Shown here: positions 12,256-23,306 of the stretch, one piece after another
How the letters are laid out: each line of letters begins with the position of its first letter
Position numbering within the stretch: the stretch's first letter is position 1
Origin: Lamellibrachia satsuma
Taxonomy: Eukaryota; Annelida; Polychaeta; Sabellida; Siboglinidae
NCBI GenBank assembly: GCA_033239005.1
Contig: BSQZ01000096.1
Span: 708,501 to 772,500, forward strand
DNA: 64,000 bases
Direction: 5' to 3'
Position numbers and translations under genes: made by a program
The notes under the pieces: model-generated
Told to the model about the DNA's origin: nothing
What the model saw: the letters and a program-made list of their open reading frames with translations, nothing else
Database searches by the model: none

Positions 12256-12354
12256 CAGCCCTATTGTTCCATCTGCTGGTCACGGTGGTAATTGGCCTGA
12301 AACGCCTCGTTCCGGCTATCGTCCCTCGCCTGGTCAGTGGTCGGCACAAGTTCA

Positions 12355-13884
12355 GCGTCTGTGTCCAAGCCCGGGCCTCTACATAATTTCGCGTGCCGGG
12401 CCGGGCCTGGGCCTACATATTGCGGGCCCGGGCCGGGCCTGGCCTGAAAAAATGTAAACACATCGAGCTTGAGCCGGGCCTGGGCCTAGTGTGAGCGGGC
12501 CGGGCCGGGCTTGGGCTGGGCCTGGACATAATAAAAATATTCATACAAAACCCAGGTTATTAATTTTATTATTAATAAAAACTTATTATAAATTGTAATT
12601 CCGGTTAATGAATGCTTTAAATTATTTCTTTATTATTATGTAGTTGCAAATTAAGACCTTGCATGGAATTATAAATGACACTATAGTGCTTTATACATTG
12701 GTTTAACACAGTTTAACCTCTTTTCAACAATGGGACTTCCTGTGGTATCATTTTAATAATGTGCATTGTTTTAATAGAGACATTTCATATAAAATATATG
12801 CATAGTCGCATGCCCATATCTTTGTATTGTAACTATTTAAACATGTACTGGCTTTCCAAAACACTGTGACTGGAGTAGTGGCACTTATTTCACTGGCTTC
12901 ATCACAGTTAATACATGTTTCCCATCATTCTTCTTCAGTTCAAACTTAACTTCCTATCGTTTAATCCGTGATGTCTAGACTGTGTAAACCGCATATTTTT
13001 GGCATGAATGTACCCTTTTGCATAGATCTAATGACCCCATACCAGGCCACTTAATTTCACCTGGCTGGAAGCAGCCAGCCCCAAATATTTACTTTAGACA
13101 TATTTGCAGAGGCAATCAAGCCATGATTAACCATCAACTTAATCATCCTTTGACCAAACCAGTGGACATTCTATTTTCTAGGCATTCCCTCCAAACAGTG
13201 CCCGCCTGAATGGCCAGCCAACTGGCCACTGTCCACTGCCCTGTGATCCTAATACACAGTAGTCCAGTACCCACCCCAGTTGGTAATTGGTATTTTTCAA
13301 TTTTGTGAACTAGTGACAATTTAGTATCTACAATTTCCCCAGTACTGATTCACTCACACTTGTACTAATTCACACATGTCTCAAACTGATCTGTCTCAGG
13401 CTAGTGACTGCAGGCCTGCTGGAAATGCCACTGGGTGTCAGTGCCAGTGGGTGACATAGTAGTAGCTAGTACTAGTTACTAGCTAGACACTACTAAACAA
13501 CAACTGACATGACTATTTATGTAGTAAACATTATACAATGTTCGTATATTATTTATTTTATTTATTAAAACAATAAGTATGTTTTACAGTTTATTTGTGT
13601 TTCGTATTTCTTATGAGATTATAGTTTTATTTTCTTTAAAGTTAGCGGGCCGCGGGCTTGCGGGCCGCGGGCTTACCCGTCTTTGGCTCGCCGGAATGGG
13701 CGGAGTATGGGCCTCAAACTTGCGGGCCGGGCCGGGCCGGCCCGGGCCGGGCCTGGGCCAAACATTCACGGTCTGGGTCGGGCCTGGGCCTAAATTGTAA
13801 TTTGCGGGCCTGGGCCGGGCCTGGACTCTAACTGTTAATTACGTGCCGGGTTGGGCTCAAATTATAGGCCCGCGCAGGGCACTA
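12355..13884. mobile_element. GGGCC-rich non-autonomous element, hAT-like terminus
   Basis: Both flanks are dense in GGGCC/GGCCC words (12355-12535 and 13640-13884) around an AT-rich core of about 1.1 kb without a transposase frame. On the minus strand the right end begins TAGTGCCCTGCGCGGGCC. The same terminal ~80 bp occurs alone at 49687-49768. TAGTG-type ends with dense subterminal repeats resemble hAT elements (inference). The left terminus and the target-site duplication could not be fixed. Confidence 0.6.
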
Positions 13885-13919
13885 ACATGTACACGAGGTG
13901 TCACTGAACCATGGGATAA

Positions 13920-14475
13920 ATTGGAGTGCTTGTTGAGAGAACGAACTCACCCGGTATTGGACATAGCAAATGGGTTACATCATACATGGCCTGATCGCGC
14001 TACACTGGCTACCGATTCGATGGCGCATCATTTACAAACTACTTGTGTTCCGAACAATGCATGATCTCACGCCCACATATATCGGCGATGTGATCTCACT
14101 GTACAAGCCGGGCCGCCAGCTTCACTCCGCCCGTATCTGTCTTCTGACCGTGTCTCCCCACAATATAGAACGTTATGGTCGGTGTGGATTTTCTGTAACG
14201 GCACCGCGCCTGTGGAAAGAATTGCTGGATTGTCTCCCCTCGTGGACTTTTCTGAACGTTATCAATATCATCTTTAAAGGCATCTGTTCAAAACAGCAAT
14301 CGCCGACAACTTAAAAAAAATAATGAACCTCATATATTGCCACGTACATGTTTTATATATTATAGTGTTTTATTGTTACTTTATTTTTTATATGCGTATG
14401 CTTCACACACGACCGGTTTTTAAATACCTGATCTGATTTCATTGTTGTGATGCTTATTACTCTTTAGTATTTATT
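13920..14475 (+). pseudogene. L2-like LINE, RT C-terminus and 3' UTR
   Basis: A 114-codon frame (13970-14314) reads ALHWLPIRWRIIYKLLVF, TYIGDVISLYKPGRQ and RYGRCGFSVTAPRLWKEL. This is the conserved C-terminal region that follows the RT domain in L2/CR1-group LINEs. Downstream, ATTGCCACGTACATG to about 14475 is shared with the 9585-9960 copy, marking the 3' UTR. It is 5'-truncated, lacking the RT palm. Confidence 0.85.
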
Positions 14476-14629
14476 TTGTATTAACATTTAATATAATAAT
14501 GTCAGAGTTAGTATCACACAATACGACACTGGCACTGGACGGTTGGAAGGTGGTTTATTGGACATGTTGCATGGCTGCCCAAGCAACAGGCGATACAAAA
14601 CCTTGTGAACATGCAGACAAACATAAGTA

Positions 14630-14733
14630 TCCATTTGGATGACGGTCATAAACATTAGTATAACATCATATCACAATAATACCATATTAATCACACTTGT
14701 ATTCTGCACTATAAACAGAATACTACAGAAATT
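14630..14733 (-). repeat. LTR-like direct repeat, left copy
   Basis: About 104 bp from TCCATTTGGATGACGGTCAT to AATACTACAGAAATT. It recurs in the same orientation at 16772-16875, bracketing the gag-protease remnant. It begins exactly where the protease frame ends, so it is read as part of the 3' LTR of the minus-strand element. Only this part of the LTRs can be matched. Confidence 0.7.
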
Positions 14734-14890
14734 GTTGTTTCAATCTATCGTAAATTTCTTCCATCCGGAATCGTGATACGTCTTGGACGTGTCCTTCCTG
14801 AATGAGATGTTCGCGGAAGAATGACTCGGTTATGGTCGACACTTGGGCTCCAATGTCCAACAAACAGCGAACGTCGACAAACCGACTTGC
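14723..14890 (-). pseudogene. LTR retrotransposon aspartic protease fragment
   Basis: Minus-strand frame with RCLLDIGAQVSTITESFFRE, a retropepsin active-site region in which the usual DTGA/DSGA is DIGA. The substitution of the Thr/Ser next to the catalytic Asp suggests an inactive copy. The frame runs straight into the 28-bp array upstream and stops at the LTR-like repeat downstream. No reverse transcriptase, RNase H or integrase follows. Confidence 0.8.
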
Positions 14891-15860
14891 TTGATCTGTT
14901 GTCTCCTCCCACTCTTGCATGCTCTGTTTTCTCCTCCCACTATTGCTTGCTCTGTTGTCTCCTCACACTCTTCCTTGCTCTGTTGTCTCCTCCCACTCTT
15001 GCTTGATCTGTTGTCTCCTCCAACTCTTGCTTGCTCTGTTGTCTCCTCCCACTATTGCTTGCTCTGTTGTCTCCTCCCACTATTTCTTGCTCTGTTGTCT
15101 CCTCCCACTATTGCTTGCTCTATTGTCTCCTCCCACTCTTGCTTGCTCTGTTGTCTCCTCCCACTCTTGCTTGATCTGTTGTCTCCTCCAACTCTTGTTT
15201 GATATGTTGTCTCCTCCCACTATTGCTTGCTCTGTTGTCTCCTCCCACTCTTGCTTGCTCTGTTGTCTCATCCCATTCTTGCTTGATCTTTTGTCTCCTC
15301 CAACTCTTGCTTGCTCTGTTGTCTCCTCCCACTCTTGCTTGATCTGTTGTCTCCTCCAACTCTTGCTTGATCTTTTGTCTCCTCCCACTATTGCTTGCTC
15401 TGTTGTCTCCTCCCACTCTTGCTTGATATGTTGTCTCCTCCCACTCTTGCTTGCTCTGTTGTCTCCTCCCACTATTGCTTGCTCTGTTGTCTCCTCCCAC
15501 TATTGCTTGCTGTGTTGTCTCCTCCCACTATTGCTTGCTCTGTTGTCTCCTCCCACTCTTGCTTGCTCTGTTGTCTCCTCCCACTATTGCTTGCTCTGTT
15601 GTCTCCTCCCACTCTTGCTTGATCTGTTGTCTCCTCCCACTATTGCTTGATATGTTGTCTCCTCTCACTCTTGCTTGATCTGTTGTCTCCTCCCACTATT
15701 GCTTGCTATGTTGTCTCCTCCCACTCTTGCTTGCTCTGCTGTCTCATCCAACTCTTGCTTGCTTTGTTGTCTCCTCCCAATCTTGCTTGCTGTGTTGTCT
15801 CCTCCCACTCTTGCTTGCTCTGTTGTCTACTCCCGCTCTTGCTTGCTCTGTTGGACAGTT
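14890..15860. repeat. 28-bp tandem repeat, about 34 copies, inside gag-pro
   Basis: Unit of 28 bp containing TTGCTTGCTCTGTTGTCTCC plus TCCCACTC, with CTC/CTA/GAT variants. It lies between the zinc-knuckle frame (15744-15941) and the protease frame (14723-14890) of a minus-strand LTR element. Since 28 is not a multiple of 3, each unit shifts the frame, yet all three minus frames stay largely open (WEETTEQA, GGDNRAS, SGRRQQ). The long plus-strand frame (14919-15650) is an artefact. Confidence 0.97.
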
Positions 15861-16765
15861 GCGGCGCATATGATCTGCTGACCTACACGCCCAGCAAAAT
15901 CTGGTTCCTTCGTGTCGCTGTCGGCGATCTCTTCCTTGCACGGATTGAACAGCTTGCTCTGTTGTCTCCTCCTAGCAGCCACTCTTGCTTGAGTCACCAC
16001 TCTTGCTTGATCTGTTGTCTCCTCCCACGCTTGCTCTGTTGTCTCCTCCCATCATCGCTTCCTGTCGCTTCAGGAATTTAGTAATCCAATCCGGCATCAC
16101 AGCTGCTTCCTGGCTGACCACTCTGACCACAGCTGCTTCCTGGCTGACCACTCTGACCACAGCAGGCTGGTCTCCACCTGCCCAGTCCACCACTCGGTCT
16201 CGTAGCTGGAAGAAATCCAGCTGTGGCGCTTCACGGATGAGCAGGCGAATCTACCTGGACAGACTGTGATCTGTCACCGCCGCTACCAACCTCTCTTTCA
16301 AGAGAGCTTGACACGTACGCCGGATCTCGTTCGGTGATCTTGCTGTACAGATCCACCAGCTTCAATGAGCAGCCCACTACACCCTCTCCCCGAGCCTGTC
16401 TGTACTGGAACAACCGCTGTTGTAGTGAAGCCAGGCTACTGCCGTCTCCAAATGCTTGCAGAAGGCCATGCAAACTGCCTTAGGGTCTTCCCTAATGTCC
16501 CTTCCAGAGATTTCGATCCTTGACTTGCCCTTCAGGTGCTTCATAATCAGAGCGCACGATGTTGTCTTTGGCATGCTGTTGCAGGCAACATGATATCGCA
16601 TGTCGGCCACCCTCTCTGCAACCTCAGGGTCGTCAGACTTCTCTGGCCGTCCACGTTAACGCACAAAGCGGCGAGACTGCGAAATGATGAGCGGTTGTTG
16701 AGGCTACTGAGCATCGACTGCAGCCGTAGAACTCCCTGACACGGATAGCTCAGCTGGGATAGCAT
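15744..16765 (-). pseudogene. LTR retrotransposon gag with CCHC zinc knuckle
   Basis: The minus-strand gag part (about 16765-16160) includes FGDGSSLASLQQRLFQYRQA and LVDLYSKITERDP, typical of metavirid (Gypsy-type) gag in invertebrates. The zinc knuckle CWACRSADHMRRNC (CX2CX4HX4C, complete) lies at about 15870-15900. The frame is broken several times, with local tandem duplications at 16130-16160 and 15980-16060. It belongs with the protease at 14723-14890 and the LTR-like repeats. Confidence 0.75.
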
Positions 16766-16771
16766 TTCATT

Positions 16772-16875
16772 TCCATTTGGATGACGGTCATAAATATTAT
16801 TATAACATCATATCACAATAATACAATATTAACCCAACTTATATTCTGTACTATAAACATAATACTACAGAAATT
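16772..16875 (-). repeat. LTR-like direct repeat, right copy
   Basis: Partner of 14630-14733, same orientation, with several substitutions and one small indel by eye. For the minus-strand element this is the 5' LTR side. No clear primer binding site was found next to it. Confidence 0.7.
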
Positions 16876-17700
16876 TCACAGTCAGTTAACATATAGCTAC
16901 ACCTTCAAACAGCTTTGTTGAATAACAGTAAGCCATAGTTTCATACTAAAGTCACAAATTTGTCAATCGTGAAGCAGACAAACAACTGTCATTGTTAACA
17001 AGTGCAGAACTGTTGCAGGCACGTGACCTCGAATATATGTGCATTATTCAAGCAGGACTTACCAACCATCATTTTTTCTAATTAGGTAAAAAACAAACAT
17101 TATTACAAATACAATCCTAAGTCTACTCCTTTCACATCAGTACAACATTAACAGTCACAATGTTTGTGATATACACCCCCAGACAGTTGCCGAAACAATC
17201 CTGCTGCAGCTGTTCCCGTCGTACACAGGTCGTTCTATGCAACACCAACTTGAGTGTTAACTGTAGCAACAGTAGAAATACGTTGACAAACCAAACTAAA
17301 CTATGGTGCAATAAAACGATAATAAAAATAAATAAAATACCGATAACACAGGAAACCTCCATGTTTATCATACTGAATGGGTGAAATGCCTGATGCACTA
17401 GCAAGTTATAAACTAGGGTTCAACATGCACGCGCCATCTTGATATTGCCGATATGTAAACAACAGTCGCCCATTCAAATGAATTTCACTTTCCTTCAACA
17501 ACATTATTATTACCAGCTTAAACGTCACTACCGATTACATAGGTGTACTATTCTCACATTTTACACAGCAGATATAAACCTGGTTATGTGCAACAATCAG
17601 ATACTGGACAGTACCCGATAATCTACACTGAAAACACGAAAACGGGCGCATATCTTTAGTATGGAGAATATTAATAAAGAAATACATGATTTACCGGCAA
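16876..17700. other. No gene recognised
   Basis: Sequence to the right of the LTR-like repeat. It may include more of the 5' LTR, but there is no second copy to compare. The 74- and 90-codon frames here overlap on opposite strands and show no family signature. Confidence 0.5.
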
Positions 17701-17714
17701 TTTGTTCCGTACAC

Positions 17715-17760
17715 ACACTCTCTGTCTCTGTCTCTGTCTCTGTATGTCTCTGTCTCTGTC

Positions 17761-17798
<38 letters not shown>

Positions 17799-17799
17799 A

Positions 17800-17834
<35 letters not shown>

Positions 17835-17898
17835 ACTCTCTCTCTCTCTCACTCTCTCTCACTCTCTCTCTCACCCTCTCTCTCTCTTTCTCTCTCAT
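17715..17898. repeat. (TC)n / (TCTG)n microsatellite
   Basis: TCTCTG repeats grading into long TC runs with occasional CAC and TTT interruptions. Three overlapping LSLSLS frames are artefacts. Confidence 0.97.
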
Positions 17899-17976
17899 TA
17901 TCCATGTCTCGGGCGACCACCGGACTGTAATGGTCCTAACTGTTACATAATATACTTGTGATTGATATATACACTT

Positions 17977-18160
17977 CTTATTTACCCGGCGCCGACAACA
18001 GTCCCGCAGAACTGCTTATACACGGCGGCGTTAAAGTATTTACTACACTCTGCCAGAAGATCTGGGAAACACAGGAATGACCCAGAAAATGGACGCGATT
18101 CCTATTGATTTCTATCCACCTAAAGGGAAATTTAAAACTATTAAACAATTACAGAACCGT
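17977..18160. repeat. Dispersed repeat X, copy 2
   Basis: Matches 10192-10390 in the same orientation. It runs directly into a minus-strand SINE fragment at about 18163, without the spacer seen in copy 1. Confidence 0.8.
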
Positions 18161-18162
18161 TC

Positions 18163-18335
18163 GTTTAGGTATCCACCTTTGTATGTAGCCAAGTACTCAT
18201 TTGTTCAGCCGAGTGAACTCTGGCAACGTGGGATGAACGAAATTGCCAAAACTTCGATTCAGCAACAAGAGGATTCAAACCGGGGTGATCTAGATTGAGA
18301 GCCCGACGTTCTAACCTCAATGCTACCGCGCCCCA
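18163..18335 (-). mobile_element. tRNA-derived SINE type B, partial (minus strand)
   Basis: Shares GTAGCCAAGTACTCATTTG, GAGTGAACTCTGGCAACGTG and GCCCGACGTTCT with 10945-11125. The tail half of the SINE is missing, and the tRNA-like head is at the right end (GCTACCGCGCCCC). Confidence 0.82.
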
Positions 18336-18339
18336 CATT

Positions 18340-18960
18340 TGGAATTCACCAAAGCACGTGGCCCAATGTCCCCGAATGTGCACACTTTACAAAAAGCATG
18401 CACGTTGTCTCACAGAAAGTGGTATTATGTGGCATAAGGCACATGCAGGTTTAATTAACTGCCACACATTTCCACTGAAGAAAAGTTCATAATGACTAGC
18501 GTTGTTAAAGAGCACAATGTATCAGTTACCCATAACATATATACCCCTGGTCAAGCCATTTGTCTTCGACGACCTAACTATGTCGATATTAATAACCATG
18601 CGTACAACCAATATAAATGAAACCTTAATAGGATGGCCTATTTCCATTCTACTAAAATACTATAATAGCATTGCCATTTCAATACCAGCAACCAACTGAA
18701 CTGATGCGTGACCCCCACAGGAGAAACCTGCTACCGATAGGACAACACCCATCGATACCAGCTTCCCATCCGAGTGTATTTATAAAGTCCATTTCTGTCA
18801 AAGGACCACAGTTTGTCGTGTACTTTTTGTTCCCAGTGTTAATACAAATGCCGAACGAGCTTTTACAGTTTCCGCAGAGACTCTGTGAAACTAATACCCT
18901 GGTAATGTTAAATCTGTAGAAAATATAATAGCTGAGTTTCTGTAAAGGTATTTCCTGTCC
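18340..18960. other. No gene recognised
   Basis: Short overlapping frames on both strands without family signatures. No RNA gene or repeat was recognised. Confidence 0.55.
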
Positions 18961-18964
18961 ATTC

Positions 18965-19500
18965 ATCAATGTTGTCTGTCCATCTCTTCCTCTGTCTTCT
19001 TCGTCTTCTTTACCTCTGCACTGTCCCCTGAAGGATTGTTTTAGAGAGCCCGCTTGATCTCGTCACATGCCTATACCATATCAGCTTCCTCGTCTTCACT
19101 GTGGTCAAAAGGTCTTCACAGTGACCCACGTGTTGAGGGATGGTTTTGCCGGTTTCTTCTTTGGTGACGTGGTCGGTGTAGGAGATGCCGAAAATTCTTC
19201 GGAAGCATCTCATTTCTACTGCAGCGACCTTCCTTTGTTGATCCGCTGTGAGGGTTCATGATTCACTTGCATACATGAAGATGGAAAGGACCACTGCATG
19301 GACTACCTTCATTTTGTATTTTAGCGCGACTTTCTTGTTTCTATAAATTGGTTTAAGTTTCGCCAGTGCTGTTGGTGTTTGTGCAGACCTTGCACGAATT
19401 TCGGTCTTGGATCCTTCGTCACTGATGTCACTGAACTTATCGATTAGGAACTTTTTGTTTTGGCGTACTGCTGAGCTTGGGTCTCCCGAGGATTTTAGGG
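18965..19500 (-). pseudogene. RTE-like LINE reverse transcriptase C-terminus (minus strand)
   Basis: Minus-strand reading gives KKVALKYKMKVVHAVVLSI, then FMYASES, then EMRCFRRIFGISYTDHVTKE, and finally TRKLIWYRHVTRSSGLSKT. This block order is the hallmark C-terminal region of RTE/craniofacial-type LINE RTs. The catalytic palm is absent. A stop interrupts after YASES, so it is a dead 3' fragment. Confidence 0.85.
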
Positions 19501-19535
19501 CAATAAAAGTGCTTTATATTGTATTGTATTATGAA
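19478..19535. repeat. Short dispersed repeat with inverted copy at 27484-27545
   Basis: The block GAGCTTGGGTCTCCCGAGGA plus a following TTTAG.GCAAT word and AT-rich tail is found reversed at 27484-27545. It is partly inside the LINE frame above. It is probably a common transposon-tail fragment. Confidence 0.6.
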
Positions 19536-20120
19536 ATGAAAATAATATCATAAAAAATTAAATCAGTGTATAGGCCTTCAATTGTTTTTCATAATGAACA
19601 TTAGTGATTTGCCAGAATTTGCAACGTTGTATGTTGGTGCTTGTGAACTGTCACATAAATGCATAATTGAACTAATATATGCGAGTGAAACAAATGGATT
19701 GTCTCCTAACGTCTAAAATAAAGAGTCGCAATGATCAAAGTTGCAAATAACAACAACATCAGTGTACGTCCAATATCATCATCAACTGGGTTAACACTTT
19801 TAATCGTATTGTTTGTCTATCTAATATCTGACAACCGCAAATAAATAATTGTTTCAGTGCGACACTTTATAAGTGGTTTTGCATTTTATATAAATGACTA
19901 ATGTTGCTGCACTTAAATAATAGTATGATGTCCCGGTGTCAGGAATGTAACAGAATAATAACACATAAAAAAACTGTTTAAATAACAAGATTACACACAT
20001 GTCATGCACGCCCATGTCCTCTTCAAAAAGCAGAATATATTAATGGAAGAATGTATTCTTCAATTACATGACTATTGTTGCTCTTCTCCTCTCCTGCTCT
20101 TCTCCTTCTCCTGTAGTCCG
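19536..20120. other. No gene recognised
   Basis: AT-rich intergenic DNA. A minus-strand 74-codon frame (20023-20247) with a basic cluster (DYRRRRRAGEEK) has no family match and overlaps the plus-strand repeat-bearing frame. Confidence 0.5.
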
Positions 20121-20404
20121 GGGTGAGGCTGACATCGACACCGGTCGTAGATTTGTGTTTTCCCTTTTTCTTCATAACTAGTCCCGTTGTACTACCGTCT
20201 TCACCAATCGTCTCCACTGCCCTCTCTCCCTTGCCTTCTTTCTCCACTCCCTCCCACTACCACTTTCTTCACGCATTCCTACCATCTCAGTCTCAGTCTT
20301 CCTCTTCTCCTTCTACCCTACCCGTTCTCTTCTCCTTCTACCCTACCCGTTCTCTTAGTCAATCGTATCCCTTCCTTTCTTTCGAAATGTCCAGCCACCT
20401 TAGC

Positions 20405-20880
20405 CGGCTCCTCGCCAGCTTCCTTGTGAGACTCACCAGCTTCCTTGTGAGACTCACCAGCTTCCTTGTGAGACTCACCAGCTTCCTTGTGAGACTCACC
20501 AGCTTCCTTGTGAGACTCACCAGCTTCCTTATGATACTCACCAGCTTCCTTGTGAGACTCACCAGCTTCCTTGTGAGACTCACCAGCTTCCTTGTGAGAC
20601 TCACCAGCTTCCTTGTGATACTCACAAGCTTCCTTGTGAGACTCACCAGCTTCCTTGTGAGACTCACCAGCTTCCTTGTGAGACTCACCAGCTTCCTTGT
20701 GAGACTCACCAGCTTCCTTGTGAGACTCACCAGCTTCCTTGTGAGACTCACCAGCTTCCTTGTGAGACTCACCAGCTTCCTTGTGAGACTCACCAGCTTC
20801 CTTGTGAGACTCACCAGCTTCCTTGTGAGACTCACCAGCTTCCTTGTGAGACTCGCCAGCTTCCTTGTGAAACTCAAAGA
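20405..20880. repeat. 21-bp tandem repeat, about 22 copies
   Basis: Unit ACCAGCTTCCTTGTGAGACTC minus edge variation, highly homogeneous, with only a few variant units (TTATGATAC, TTGTGATAC). Because 21 is divisible by 3, both strands stay open (TSFLVRL repeats on +, TRKLVSL on -), which gives the 263-codon frame at 20123-20914 and the 172-codon frame at 20359-20877. No start context, domain or splice support makes either frame a convincing gene. Confidence 0.97.
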
Positions 20881-20914
20881 CGTTCCAACGATTTTTGTGT
20901 GCCCAGCTGTATAA

Positions 20915-22450
20915 TATTATGTACCATTACGTAAACAAAACAGTTGCATATATTGCCATAGTTTCTGAAGCCACCTACATCAAATGTGGTGCTGCCAGTC
21001 AATGTCTTGGTGGTTTCTTTCTTTCCAACTCTCGAAATTGCGATGTAATATTGACAGTTATAGCAATATCTAGCGACGCCTTACGTATTACGAAACTTCG
21101 GACAATCATAGAAAAGACGCATGACGTTGCGAATAATTGTACGTAAGTAATGGCATAGCGCTGCAGAAGACAATTATATGCAATTCAATTTTGTCATAAA
21201 AATGGTAATGGCGGGTTGAATAAAAAATAAAACCGACCACCCGACCGTGATGTCGTGAAGGTTTAGCGTCCGCTGTAGCAAAATTTGTATTAACTATGTT
21301 ACAGGTGTACATGTTTATCTAACTGTGTATTTGTTTCTCAAAATACGCAGTGGCGATCTAGCAGGATGGGGTAAAATGTTGTTATGAAAAAAATGCTTGC
21401 TCCTGCAGAGAAATACAAAATGACTCAACATGACCACGCGTGATTCAAATGGGCACCAGAATAGATTAACACTCAAATTAATTTGGATAAAGCGCTACCA
21501 TTTCATCTAAATGTGTATTTTTGACAAACAAGCTACTCGCGTATTTGTTTATGTGGGGGTAACATTTTAGTTACCAAAAATCGGTGATTCCAAAAATCTA
21601 TATCTGCATCGACAGGGATGTGTAAAATGGCTGACAATCGACAGGGTAATATTAATATGTGCAGCAATATATCAAATATAATATAATAATAATAATAATT
21701 TTGTTAATGTGTTACAGTTGTATCTTACGGTATATTTTTGGACAAAGATACTTTAGAGGGTGGGGAATATTTTCGTTGGGAAATCAGTACATCAATCTTC
21801 TTACAGGTACATAATGGCTCACTGTGACCTGATGTAATATCAATGGGTGTCACTGTAGTAAAATAACAATTAACCTTGGTTATATGGTTAAAATAATAGC
21901 AACCATTATAATAATGATAACGATGATCATGATGATGTTGACGATTATGATGATTCTGATAATAATAATAATAACAACAACAATAATATTAATGATAATA
22001 ATTACGCTTTTGTTCAAGACAATGCGCATTATGCCCATGTGTGTGATTGCACTTTTGCCTCACTGCCTCACTGCAACAGTGGGGACAGTTTCGCATGTGC
22101 CGCTTTCAATATGTTCTAGCTTAAGTTATTCCACAGATTTCGGTTATGCAATCTCAGCCAGTCTATATCTCGCTGGTTCTAGCATGGTTGAGATTGGATG
22201 GATCATCCACACAAAATAACTATATAAATAAAAACGGTATATTGAAAAGTTATACAAGGATCCACTGGATAAATAATTTCGACGTACAATACATATCGCT
22301 AATTGCAAGGTTCTGAATAATAGGATTCAGCGACTTGCCAATTCTGGTCATTGAGCTAGACATAGCCTTTTTTACAACAGTTGTCATTAGACGAAGCAAA
22401 CATGTTGCTAGCGCTGTATAATGTACCATATCTCGTGGGCAGTCTGTTGG
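20915..22450. other. No gene recognised; AAT-rich microsatellite inside
   Basis: Unrecognised DNA with ATAAT-type simple sequence at 21676-21700 and 21885-22005. A 111-codon frame at 21884-22219 is mostly translated simple repeat (MIMI, IIII). Confidence 0.55.
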
Positions 22451-22457
22451 AAATCAT

Positions 22458-23306
22458 TTATGAATTCTTATAAGTTATAAGTTCTGGTCGTTTAATTTTT
22501 TTGTGGTTCTGGATGGTTGTCAACATCACTAAGCAGTTCTCCGAGCAGTACTGCTCAATTAATTTGCCCGGGATGACGGTGATCGGTTGAGTGGGTGGGA
22601 GAGCCTTCTGCAGAGCAGAGTTTAAGGCCGCAATTATGGTGCTGCAGGCAGAGGCACACAAGTCGTTCTGTAAAACTGATGTTCTTGGGTCTCAACGTCG
22701 AAAGCCAAACTTGTATATGTTGGGTGTTCCGACTTGAATGTTGCGTAGATATTATGTAGGTAGTCCTTCAGTACATGCATCTATCTTTTCTCGCGGCCCA
22801 CCTTTATATTGTGTTTTTTTTCTAGCATGCATGTTGCGTTATCCACCCGTTTGAGGAACTCCTCAATTATTTTCCTTTTCCGCCTGCTCTCCACCAAACT
22901 CCTGTTGCTGGTGGGCGACTTTCTGGCGAACATTCCACGATGCACCGGCGCGCTTTGAGACAAAGCAGTCTTTGGCTGTTAATGATCTTTGGGTTTTGAC
23001 GAGCCTCTGAAAGATAAAACTCGGCCAATATTACAGCTTGCTGGATCCTTGGCTGTTTGGTCGGACTGAGGCCCTGCGATCTCATAAGCTCGCGGTGTAG
23101 GCATTGGTTTGTCTGGGATCGGGCGGCGACAATCTTCTCTTCTCTTTTTGGTAGCGCCACACATATTGGTGCATGCCCTTAGGTCGGTCTCCATAATACG
23201 CAGGCAATGTCTTTGTTGCTGTGTGCACAGGACATTGGGGTGTCTGTTTGTGATGTTCAGCTTTACTCGCATGAGAAAAATCTGATGCAAGTTGCTTTAA
23301 TAACAT
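22458..23306 (-). other. Possible degenerate coding region, unrecognised (minus strand)
   Basis: Less AT-rich than its surroundings. Two minus-strand blocks lie in one frame, separated by one stop: 23290-22979 (CGATKKRREDCRRPIPDKPM) and 22963-22781 (SLVESRRKRKIIEEFLKRVD). An overlapping frame (23160-22867) is also open. The basic and coiled-coil-like composition would suit a transposon gag or ORF1, but no family is recognised. Confidence 0.3.

Noticed and set aside
14919..15650. 243-codon plus-strand frame (LLSPPTLACSVVSSH repeats)
   Set aside because: A pure by-product of the 28-bp array. The recognisable gag and protease motifs are on the minus strand.
16741..16765. tRNA gene start (perfect box-A-like TAGCTCAGCTGG)
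   Set aside because: No box B or acceptor stem follows within tRNA range. It abuts the LTR-like repeat and is probably chance or a tiny SINE remnant.
20123..20914. 263-codon plus-strand frame as a real gene
   Set aside because: Most of it is the 21-bp array, and the opposite strand is equally open. There is no domain or start context.
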